Positions 6,825 through 13,564 of a stretch of DNA of 26,317 nt are shown one piece after another. The notes beneath the pieces are model-generated. The model had not been told where the DNA came from. It was given only the letters and a program-made list of their open reading frames with translations, and searched no databases. Source of the DNA: a virus; the IMG/VR virus record IMGVR_UViG_3300025642_000025, positions 1 through 26,317 of that record. One strand, 5' to 3'. Made by a program: the position numbers and the translations under genes. Positions within the stretch are counted from its first letter, which is position 1; each line of letters opens with the position of its first letter.

Positions 6825-6855
6825 TCTGGGGCGGGATTAAATTAAGGAGATTATC

Positions 6856-7032
6856 ATGTGTTACAGTGGAACCTGCAAATGGGAATATCCTTCAGGTAAA
6901 TGCGGCTTACCACGCGGTCGTAAATGCCCAGATGGAATGAACGAAGAAGAACTAGACGAGGAGCAAGATAACTGGGAGTATGCTCAGGAGCGAGCATTTG
7001 AAGAGAAGAGGGAACGTCTTTTTGGAATTTAG
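6856..7032 (+). CDS. Cys-rich small protein, 58 aa
   Basis: Starts at ATG 6856 behind AAGGAG with ideal spacing and ends at TAG 7030-7032. The N-terminal half has four cysteines (CYSGTC, then KCGLPRGRKC), fitting a single zinc or disulphide knuckle; the second half is an acidic helix (EEELDEEQDNWEYAQERAF). It fits a common type of tiny phage Cys protein of unknown role. Confidence 0.65.
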   Translation: MCYSGTCKWEYPSGKCGLPRGRKCPDGMNEEELDEEQDNWEYAQERAFEEKRERLFGI

Positions 7033-7047
7033 AAAGGAAAAACCACT

Positions 7048-7233
7048 ATGAATAGAAAGATAGCATCATGGACACATTTACAATCAATGGTCGTGGAGAC
7101 TTTTCAACTTTTAGATCAAGCATCGAAAGAAATCTACCATCTCATGAGCGAGCTTGGGGATGATCCATTCAATGTCGGGTGCTATTCGAAAATTGTAAAG
7201 TTTTTAAATGAAAACACTGGAGACCACTCATAA
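7048..7233 (+). CDS. hypothetical protein, 61 aa
   Basis: Starts at ATG 7048 behind AAAGGAAA. It is predicted helical, with an amphipathic segment around MVVETFQLLDQASKEIYHLM. No motif or membrane segment is seen. It overlaps the next gene by one base (TAATG). Confidence 0.55.
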   Translation: MNRKIASWTHLQSMVVETFQLLDQASKEIYHLMSELGDDPFNVGCYSKIVKFLNENTGDHS

Positions 7234-7463
7234 TGGCATCCTTAAACCAAATGCTTGAAAGATGCTCCACTGGAAGGCATTACATCTATCTTTGTCTTCA
7301 AAACAGAACAACTTCTTCTAACCAGATTGAAATCCTTCCAGGGTTAAAAGCGGACGTGATTACCCATGGTCATCCAAAAGAGAATGGTCGGAAATATTTA
7401 CCAACAATAGTAAGTCTTGAATGCAAAGATTTATTCAATTATTCGATGGGTGATGCCAGTTAA
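7233..7463 (+). CDS. hypothetical protein, 76 aa
   Basis: Starts within the previous stop (TAATG) and ends at 7463, where its stop shares the palindrome TTAA with the stop of the convergent portal gene on the other strand. The sequence has no recognised motif. It is the last gene of the left + strand cluster. Confidence 0.5.
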   Translation: MASLNQMLERCSTGRHYIYLCLQNRTTSSNQIEILPGLKADVITHGHPKENGRKYLPTIVSLECKDLFNYSMGDAS

Positions 7464-8917
7464 TTTTCTTCTTCTTTTGGCATGTCGTCCTTAATCTCCC
7501 CTTCTTCCTTTTTCTTTATCGCATCACTTTCAATTTCTTTTTCCATTTTTGCCATCTGCTCATTTGTTAATCCGCTTAAGACTCTTTTTGCTACCAGCTT
7601 CTCAACTTCAACTCTAAAAATTTCAGATGTAACAACATTTTTTGCCTTAATTGCATCGTCAATGCTAAGCATCAATTTCTCTGCATTAAATTTCTTCTCA
7701 TGTGAAATGCTGACTTCATCAAATTCCTCTCCGATATTTTGCCACATCATCCAATATTTTACACATAGCAATCTCGCTTCAGTTTCACTGTCAACTTTTT
7801 CGGCTAATGCTGTATTCAAAAACCGAAACGATTCCTTTAATGATTCTCCACTGCGTGAACCTTTCGACTTCGACATTTCCCTGATTACGCTCAGATTAGC
7901 GATTCCATACATCTCATCGCTTTTTCTATCCCATATTTTTATAATTGCATCAATAGAGTCTCTAACTTTTGATTCCATCCAAAATGGTTTATCTCCGGGT
8001 GTCCCGGGAGGGAATTCAAGGATCCGTGTTGCCCCAACCTCTACAGGTGTATTTTCTCCGCCCTCAGTAAGTTCCTCTTTTGGCAGGGCCAACATTGGGA
8101 AAGCTGCATTTGTAATCACCTCGTCTGCATTGCTGGCATCTCTTACCATCGATGCATCGATCATTGCAATGTCTGCGACATCAGAAATACTCTTCCCAAC
8201 ATCCCCAGCATCTTGTCCGTTTCCGAACCAAATAAATGGAATTTCCCCAGATCTCGCAACACCTTCTTTAATGAAAGGATTTGCCCCAGTACCGATCAAT
8301 TCCGGTACATCTTCAATACTGTCAGGAATTTTCCACACCTCCCACTTCTCTCTGGTCCAAATCCTTATTGTATTATAATTCTCAAACAATTTGAGGTATG
8401 ACAATATTGGTCTATTGTTTACCGGATCTCGTTCATATTCCCAGTCAAGGATATTTAATGGTGAGTAATAAGCAAGGTAGGGGTAAATACTGTTATCGAG
8501 TTCGTCTTTTACAGTTTCGTGGTTTCCCGCGGCTTTATCAACTAATATACCGCAATGACCATAAACACTTGCCCATTTACGTTTTCTTCCCCAGAAGTTG
8601 CTCCAGTTTGTGCCATAAAGGTCACAATCATCCATAAATAAGTCCCATAGGTTGTCTTTTTTTAATCTACCAAATTCTTCGGCAAACGGTATTTCTCTTA
8701 AGAAATCGTTTAATACGTTTGTAATCCTTTTGGTATAGTTAAAACCAAAAGCCGCCGCCTTCCTTGCTTTGAAATTCTCTGAATCATCTTCAAATTGTCT
8801 TAACACTCCCCATGCAATTAAGGCTTTTGTTCCTCGATACGCAGCTTGGTAAAATTCCCAGTCGTCTTTACCTTCATCGTAACCTTTGCTTGTTTTCAAT
8901 AGATCTTCTTTTTTCAT
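7460..8917 (-). CDS. phage portal protein
   Basis: 485 aa on the minus strand, 22 bases after the large terminase, with GGGAGGT seven bases before its ATG. Length, position after the terminase and features such as RLKKDNLWDLFMDDCDLYG, WFGNGQDAGDVGKSISDVAD and the Lys/Glu-rich C-terminal helix fit a portal protein of tailed phages. These form the dodecameric ring at the packaging vertex, docking the terminase and later the tail. Specific family membership was not tested. The last 30 residues are almost entirely charged (EEGEIKDDMPKEEEN), as in many portals. It converges with the + strand gene ending at 7463, sharing four bases. Confidence 0.85.
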   Translation of the reverse strand: MKKEDLLKTSKGYDEGKDDWEFYQAAYRGTKALIAWGVLRQFEDDSENFKARKAAAFGFNYTKRITNVLNDFLREIPFAEEFGRLKKDNLWDLFMDDCDLYGTNWSNFWGRKRKWASVYGHCGILVDKAAGNHETVKDELDNSIYPYLAYYSPLNILDWEYERDPVNNRPILSYLKLFENYNTIRIWTREKWEVWKIPDSIEDVPELIGTGANPFIKEGVARSGEIPFIWFGNGQDAGDVGKSISDVADIAMIDASMVRDASNADEVITNAAFPMLALPKEELTEGGENTPVEVGATRILEFPPGTPGDKPFWMESKVRDSIDAIIKIWDRKSDEMYGIANLSVIREMSKSKGSRSGESLKESFRFLNTALAEKVDSETEARLLCVKYWMMWQNIGEEFDEVSISHEKKFNAEKLMLSIDDAIKAKNVVTSEIFRVEVEKLVAKRVLSGLTNEQMAKMEKEIESDAIKKKEEGEIKDDMPKEEEN

Positions 8918-8939
8918 GATAAACCTCCCAAGATTTAGG

Positions 8940-11594
8940 TTATCTGTATTTCTTTTGTTCGCGTGTTTTGTAGCGTTTCGACATTAAACGATAACGTGTT
9001 TCATCATAGGCGTGATCCTCTGCCTCGGTTGCCACATCTTCAATATTCCGTTTATCTCTTGGTAAAACCGGGACTGTTCGAATGAAATGCCTACAGTTGG
9101 AGAATATTAACAAGCCAGGTTTTTCCATTGGAATTTCTTGTGAATTCTTAAGGAATCGTCTTAGTTTTTCAAGTCCTTGTTTCCTGCTACCGGGTTTCTT
9201 GTTTGCCCGCGTCCAGTTAACTCCTTCTCTTCGCATATCGGCGGCAATACACATATTGTTTTCTTCATCATAGATAGATGAATCTGCGGGACCTCTCACG
9301 ACACCTCTATTACCGATAATCTTTTCAAATTCAATAGAAACTTCAATCCTTTTAATCTCCTGCGCGATTTCAGATGCGACCATTCTGCATCCTTCATTTT
9401 CTGTTCCATTCCATCCATAAAATTCATATATTCTAAAGATAGTTCCTCTCGGAAATGATTTTATTTTCCCATCTGCAAGAGTTATCTCAGTCCCATCACT
9501 TTCTGCCCACCATCCTACTGAGAATGGTCTTGCAGATCCCCAGTCAAAAGATCTGTCCACATACCATGAATGGGGTATCTCGAAAGGCTCGACAACATGC
9601 CGTACTTCATCCCAGATGTCGTCAAAGGCGCCGCCGGCCGTAATGTCCCAGCTTCCATCCCGCCACGCTTTCCGTTTATTGGGATCCTTAATTGAATCGA
9701 GTTTTTTGATATATTCAGGATCTGCTTTTAAGAGGACTTTGTTTTCGAGGATTGATCCGTGGATTCTAACGCGTTGTTCGCCTATATTGTTCGAAATGAT
9801 GGTACCAGGCGGGGCCGGGTCAACGAAATACCTCTTAACCCAGTTCATTCCTATTCCCCACGAATTCGTCGTAGATCGATATTTCCTTGGTACATCGGGA
9901 TTACTCGATCGGCAACATGATTTCATTGCTTCGTAGCATTTATCGTCTGGCCATCCTGTGAGTTCTTCCCATCCAATAAACGAATTACTATTGACAAGAA
10001 AAATACTTGAATTATCATTTTTGTCTTGCGTTACAGACTCCAGTTGTGTTATATAATGGTTTACGTCTTCAATTTCAAAATCAACCATTTTAACAAAAGG
10101 AGTTTCTGATGACTGAACAGAAAAATGATAGGACTTCAATGGAATATTTGTTTCAAAAGATTCATGGGTGTAAGGATGAGTATAAACGTTCTGAATGTCT
10201 TCGTAAGGGGTATGTCCAGATGAATTGTCCTGAGCATCCTTATTGTTGGTTGGGCGGTTGGATGTTTGAACATCGTTTTTTATTGGAAAAAAAGGTTGGG
10301 AGGTTCCTAAAACCTGAAGAGGAATGCCACCATTTAAACCATATTCGTTCTGACAATTGTTCTGAAAATTTAACATTCCTTGCTTCAAAATCTGAACATA
10401 TGCGAATGTATCATTCCAAGCAATTTGATCCAGCGTTAATCGAAACGGTAAGGGGGGCTGCGAAAAATTATGAAGTTTCCCGTGTTGATATTGCTGAAAG
10501 GATTGGGGTATCTGTCTCGACAATAAAGAATATTTGTCGGAATAATAACATGCTATGGATTGGATCAGACGAACATGAATTGAATGAACATGAAGTACAA
10601 GAAATGCTAAAGACTGACAAACCAAAGCAAGTTGCCGAATGTCTTGGTATTCATGTCCATACGTTGAGGCGGCGTTTTCCAAATCTTCTCCCAAGAAGGA
10701 AGCCTTCTGGTTATTTAGATCAATATAAGAAGAAAGTTTTGGCGCTTCGTGATAGAGGCCAACCGCTTCGTGCAATTGGGAAAGAATTTGATGTAACGAT
10801 GAAAACTGTATCCGATGCAATTGCGAGATGGAATCGTCCAGAGGATTATCTAAAATACGAAAAAAAGAATAATAGATTTCTCGATGAACACCAGAAAGAA
10901 ATTTATAAACTTCTTTTAATAGGGGTTTCACAGGTAAAGATTGCTTCAAAGTTTGAGACAAACAGGACAAGCCTATCCGTTGCCATCCGTAGGTGGTCAG
11001 CACAGGGTGCAGTACCCCCTGAAGTTGCTCGCCTATTAAATTCGAATAAGAATCGTATACAGAAAGTTTAATAGCGGGTTTTTCATAATGAAACGTTTTC
11101 GTTACTTTCTTGGGACCTTGCAACGTTTGGATTAAATCACCAACTTTTACATCCCTTGCTTGAATTTGCTTTCCATTTGCATATTTAATATAACCCTTAT
11201 GATATATGCTGTATTCATGCCCGTGATAATTCCAATAATCGTCAGGATTGTCCATGTGTCGCAAAAGAAGCTGCTCTTTTCCTGGGAATGTCCACACATA
11301 TTTGGATTCATTGTATTTAGCACCGGGAAAAATCTGATAGAACCATTTCTTCGTTCTTTGGATAATATCGTCTAATTGCTTATAAGTTCTCCTAAATAAG
11401 AGCCCGCGCCAGGCCCTGCCATATCCCTTGCCTACATCCTGGGCGAAATCCATTAGGATAGAATCTGTCTTTTGACTTCCACGAGTCCCATCATATAGTA
11501 CCTCATAAATGGGACACGCAAGATAAAGTCGTTGGCTTCCCTTTTGCGGTTGCCAGATTACATTGATTTCTTGATTTTCATTCTTCGAGTTCAT
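8940..11594 (-). CDS. terL: large terminase subunit interrupted by an intein
   Basis: 884 aa precursor. Terminase N-part: a Walker A-like loop GTRGSQKT at 36-43, with Gln where a Gly before the Lys is usual, then FRRTYKQLDDIIQR at 68-80. The sequence GHEY (125-128) is then broken by an intein (129-537) and resumes as SFIGWEELTGW (538-548). The spliced product reads GHEYSFIGWEEL, the Walker B region with its catalytic acids. The C-terminal RNase H-like nuclease shows RSFDWGSARPF (681-690), GPADSSIYDEE (768-778) and DHAYDETRY (860-868). Splicing should give a protein of 475 aa, a normal length for a packaging ATPase-nuclease. It overlaps the small terminase by 17 bases. Confidence 0.93.
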   Translation of the reverse strand: MNSKNENQEINVIWQPQKGSQRLYLACPIYEVLYDGTRGSQKTDSILMDFAQDVGKGYGRAWRGLLFRRTYKQLDDIIQRTKKWFYQIFPGAKYNESKYVWTFPGKEQLLLRHMDNPDDYWNYHGHEYSIYHKGYIKYANGKQIQARDVKVGDLIQTLQGPKKVTKTFHYEKPAIKLSVYDSYSNLIGEQLQGVLHPVLTTYGWQRIGLSCLSQTLKQSLPVKPLLKEVYKFLSGVHREIYYSFFRILDNPLDDSISQLHRIQFSSLHQILSQLHEAVGLYHEAPKLSSYIDLNNQKASFLGEDLENAASTYGHEYQDIRQLALVCQSLAFLVLHVHSIHVRLIQSIACYYSDKYSLLSRQIPQSFQQYQHGKLHNFSQPPLPFRLTLDQIAWNDTFAYVQILKQGMLNFQNNCQNEYGLNGGIPLQVLGTSQPFFPIKNDVQTSNRPTNNKDAQDNSSGHTPYEDIQNVYTHPYTHESFETNIPLKSYHFSVQSSETPFVKMVDFEIEDVNHYITQLESVTQDKNDNSSIFLVNSNSFIGWEELTGWPDDKCYEAMKSCCRSSNPDVPRKYRSTTNSWGIGMNWVKRYFVDPAPPGTIISNNIGEQRVRIHGSILENKVLLKADPEYIKKLDSIKDPNKRKAWRDGSWDITAGGAFDDIWDEVRHVVEPFEIPHSWYVDRSFDWGSARPFSVGWWAESDGTEITLADGKIKSFPRGTIFRIYEFYGWNGTENEGCRMVASEIAQEIKRIEVSIEFEKIIGNRGVVRGPADSSIYDEENNMCIAADMRREGVNWTRANKKPGSRKQGLEKLRRFLKNSQEIPMEKPGLLIFSNCRHFIRTVPVLPRDKRNIEDVATEAEDHAYDETRYRLMSKRYKTREQKKYR
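9984..11210 (-). mobile_element. intein in TerL with the endonuclease region on the opposite strand
   Basis: 409 codons, TerL residues 129-537. Block A: Ser1 (S129) then DVKVGDLIQT at 148-157. Block B: GVLHPVLTTYGWQRIG at 193-208 with the conserved His at 196; the usual Thr of TxxH is Gly193. Block F: VDFEIEDVNHYIT at 504-516. Block G: IFLVNSN at 531-537 followed by Ser538; the usual penultimate His is Ser536. About 15 extra residues sit between the F and G blocks. The span of about 280 residues between B and F, where a LAGLIDADG or HNH domain would normally be in frame, has no recognised domain and is the antisense of the HNH gene at 10109-11071. Junctions give a clean extein, so active splicing is likely but unproven. 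Confidence 0.88.
10109..11071 (+). CDS. HNH homing endonuclease encoded antisense inside the TerL intein
   Basis: 320 aa, opposite to the terminase gene, with its own AAAAGGAG (10095-10102) six bases before ATG 10109. Residues 51-102 are an HNH nuclease: MFEHRFLLEKKVGRFLKPEE, then HHLNHIRSDNCSENL (74-88), with the catalytic His pair and Asn. Four helix-turn-helix-like units follow, near 121-145, 160-190, 205-241 and 258-296 (for example VDIAERIGVSVSTIKNI and LRAIGKEFDVTMKTVSDAI), which would give long-site DNA recognition. It lies wholly between intein blocks A and F, and its C-terminal 30-odd codons overlap Hint block B codons on the other strand. It probably cuts intein-less terL genes and so drives intein spread; that role is inferred. 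Confidence 0.88.
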   Translation: MTEQKNDRTSMEYLFQKIHGCKDEYKRSECLRKGYVQMNCPEHPYCWLGGWMFEHRFLLEKKVGRFLKPEEECHHLNHIRSDNCSENLTFLASKSEHMRMYHSKQFDPALIETVRGAAKNYEVSRVDIAERIGVSVSTIKNICRNNNMLWIGSDEHELNEHEVQEMLKTDKPKQVAECLGIHVHTLRRRFPNLLPRRKPSGYLDQYKKKVLALRDRGQPLRAIGKEFDVTMKTVSDAIARWNRPEDYLKYEKKNNRFLDEHQKEIYKLLLIGVSQVKIASKFETNRTSLSVAIRRWSAQGAVPPEVARLLNSNKNRIQKV

Positions 11595-12501
11595 GGATGT
11601 AATCAGTCTCTATGGATTTTTCTTTAAGAAGTTGTTGTTGCTCCGTAGCCTTTTGAGCCCAGTCATGAGCATCTTCAATCTTCCCGGGAACCAGCATAAC
11701 TCCAAAATTCCCTGAATGTTCGATTTCTTGTTTCTCGATGTAACCACGATCTTTGAGTTGTGTTTTGGCTGCAAAAATAATACAGGAGGAGTCGCCAGCT
11801 GAAATGTTCTTCATTAAATTATCTTCTATGAAATCCTTTTTTTCCTCAATAGCAGTCTTATAAGCCTCTACGAATTCAGGATAAAGTCTCTTCCATTGGT
11901 AATAGGCATCTCGTTTTATTCCGGCAGCATCACATGCCACCTTAACGTTGAATGATGATTTCTCAAATGCTTTTAACCAGATTCTTTGTCTTTGTTTGCG
12001 AAGTTCAATTAACGCTAAGTTGGCTTTCTTGTATCCGTATCCACGATCTTTAGCCGAAACTGCAATTCCAACATTCTTTTTTCTTTTCTGGACCAATACC
12101 TTATATTTTTTCTCGAATTCAGGATCATCTCGTTTCCATGTATTAACAATGTATTTTGTTATACCTATTATAGTAGTGACCTCGCTTGGGCTTTTTTCTC
12201 CTCCGGAGTAGAGCAAAAGCCATTTTTCTTTAAGTTCTTCATTTTCTTTTTTATCAACATTTAAAATTCTCTTCCTTGGAACGATCATGCCTTTCACTAC
12301 TGCATCATCGTAGATTTTTTTATATTCAGCAAAAAATGCTCTATCGTTGAGCTTCCATCTATAGAAATTAGATTTAATCATACCAAGCTTTTTGCAAGTG
12401 TTTTCATGTTGATACGCGCATTCTGGGAATGCTTCAAGCCACTTAGTTTTCATTAAAACCGTGCTTTTTCTTCCTGTAAATTTATCTGATTTGATAGTCA
12501 T
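11578..12501 (-). CDS. terS: small terminase subunit, repeated HTH type
   Basis: 307 aa using ATG 12501, preceded by AAGGTG with a six-base spacer; a GTG at 12510 lies within that site. Three similar helix-turn-helix-like units recur, with patterns such as GMIKSNFYRWKLNDRAFFAEY, GITKYIVNTWKRDDPEFEKKY and GIKRDAYYQWKRLYPEFVEAY, each ending in a Trp/Lys-containing recognition helix followed by a PEF-type turn. This is the layout of DNA-binding small terminases that recognise the packaging site and recruit the large subunit. The C-terminus is helical. It is the first gene of the minus-strand packaging unit and overlaps terL by 17 bases. Confidence 0.8.
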   Translation of the reverse strand: MTIKSDKFTGRKSTVLMKTKWLEAFPECAYQHENTCKKLGMIKSNFYRWKLNDRAFFAEYKKIYDDAVVKGMIVPRKRILNVDKKENEELKEKWLLLYSGGEKSPSEVTTIIGITKYIVNTWKRDDPEFEKKYKVLVQKRKKNVGIAVSAKDRGYGYKKANLALIELRKQRQRIWLKAFEKSSFNVKVACDAAGIKRDAYYQWKRLYPEFVEAYKTAIEEKKDFIEDNLMKNISAGDSSCIIFAAKTQLKDRGYIEKQEIEHSGNFGVMLVPGKIEDAHDWAQKATEQQQLLKEKSIETDYIHELEE

Positions 12502-12537
12502 TTTTTTCACCTTATAATAAAATTTATGATTTTTTCC

Positions 12538-12564
12538 TTGACATTTATAAATTTTTATTATGAT
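12538..12564 (+). promoter_or_regulatory. candidate promoter in the divergent region between terS and scaffold
   Basis: The 172-base gap between the minus-strand small terminase and the plus-strand scaffold gene is very AT-rich. On the plus strand TTGACA (12538-12543) precedes TATGAT (12559-12564) with a 15-base spacer, shorter than ideal. A minus-strand promoter must also exist here for the packaging genes; AT-rich TATTATAAGG-like sequence close to the terS start is the best guess but no clear -35 is seen. Confidence 0.45.
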
Positions 12565-12673
12565 ACTTTAGCAACCATAACTTTTTCTTATAGAAACATG
12601 CAAGGATAATTTTTTCTTATGAATCGGTAAATAGTTAGATGGAATGGATAATTCCAAGTGAAAGGAGGCAGTT

Positions 12674-13483
12674 ATGCCATGGAAAAAAAGTAGCGAAGGA
12701 GATGTTGTTGTTGAAAACGGAAACCCGATTTTTGTGCACCCAGATGGTAGAGAGGAACAATTTAATGGCGATTCCACTTTAATTCGGATTGGAGAGCTCA
12801 AAAACGAGGCCAAAGGGTACAGGCAAAAGCATTCAGAGCTTAAAAAGCAGGTTCAGCCGATTTTGGATGCAGATATCGAAGACGTAAGTGGCTATCTCGC
12901 TAGGGCAAATGATGCCATCGACCTCGTCGAGACCTATAAGAAAGATGGTACCCCAGGCGCAGAAGAAGTCGAAAAGATCAAACAGAACGTTGCCGCAACA
13001 TTCGAGGGCCGGATCACAGAAAAAGACAAACTTCACAAGAAAGAGGTCGAAACGCTTAAGGGTTTATTAAAGGAAAAAGACGGATCCATAAAAAGACAGA
13101 TCGTAAGAAGTGCCTTCGATGCAAGCGAATTCATTCGAGATAAAACCTACATGCTTCCGGAACACGCCTACGATTCTTTTGGGAATAAATTCGTTGTCGA
13201 AGAAAAAGACGGCATTGCGAAAGCATACGGTGTCGATGTTAACGGAGAAAAAATCTTTTCTTTATCCGGATCAGGTTATGCAGACCCGGAAGAGGCCATC
13301 GAAATCATGGTTAAATCTCATCCTAAGCGAGATAAATTATTGCGGTCAGGGCCAGGAGGGTCCGGTGCAAAGGGTGGATCAGGCCAAAAACCATTTAATG
13401 GAAAAACGATTGACGCTTCAGATACGCAGGCGGCTTCACAAAACATTGATAAGATCGCCAGCGGGGAGGTAGTTGTTACATAA
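12674..13483 (+). CDS. scaffolding protein
   Basis: 269 aa, started at ATG 12674 behind AAAGGAGG. It begins with a short beta-like part (MPWKKSSEGDVVVENGNPIF), followed by a long charged helical region (residues about 40-155, with Lys/Glu-rich coiled-coil character) and a compact part with YMLPEHAYDSFGNKF. It ends in a Gly/Ser-rich tail with a short hydrophobic tip (GEVVVT). This order and its place immediately before the coat gene fit the internal scaffold that guides coat assembly and leaves before packaging. The C-terminal tip probably contacts the coat protein; that is inference. Confidence 0.78.
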   Translation: MPWKKSSEGDVVVENGNPIFVHPDGREEQFNGDSTLIRIGELKNEAKGYRQKHSELKKQVQPILDADIEDVSGYLARANDAIDLVETYKKDGTPGAEEVEKIKQNVAATFEGRITEKDKLHKKEVETLKGLLKEKDGSIKRQIVRSAFDASEFIRDKTYMLPEHAYDSFGNKFVVEEKDGIAKAYGVDVNGEKIFSLSGSGYADPEEAIEIMVKSHPKRDKLLRSGPGGSGAKGGSGQKPFNGKTIDASDTQAASQNIDKIASGEVVVT

Positions 13484-13564
13484 TAACATTCAGATACGCA
13501 ATGTTTACACCTTTTTTACCCGAATGGCGCAAACGTAAACCATTTATCTTTAGGAGGTGTCAAC

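Noticed and set aside
6771-6840. tRNA gene
   Set aside because: No acceptor stem, T-loop GTTCRA or cloverleaf order can be formed.
7482-8378. 298-codon plus-strand open frame opposite the portal gene
   Set aside because: Its product is low-complexity Ser/Phe/Ile-rich, with no domain or ribosome-binding site. It shows that a long antisense frame alone is not proof of a gene; the HNH gene is accepted because of its domain content, site and fit to the intein.
10109-11071. HNH gene as a shadow of the terminase
   Set aside because: It carries the full HNH catalytic pattern and HTH units, while the opposite terminase translation in the same region has no recognised domain.
9984-11210. Group I intron rather than intein in terL
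   Set aside because: The frame is open throughout and both ends encode Hint blocks with the correct N|S junction; no need for RNA splicing.
12568-12813. Minus-strand frame across the divergent region
   Set aside because: Ser/Pro-rich shadow of the scaffold start, running into the promoter region; no ribosome-binding site.
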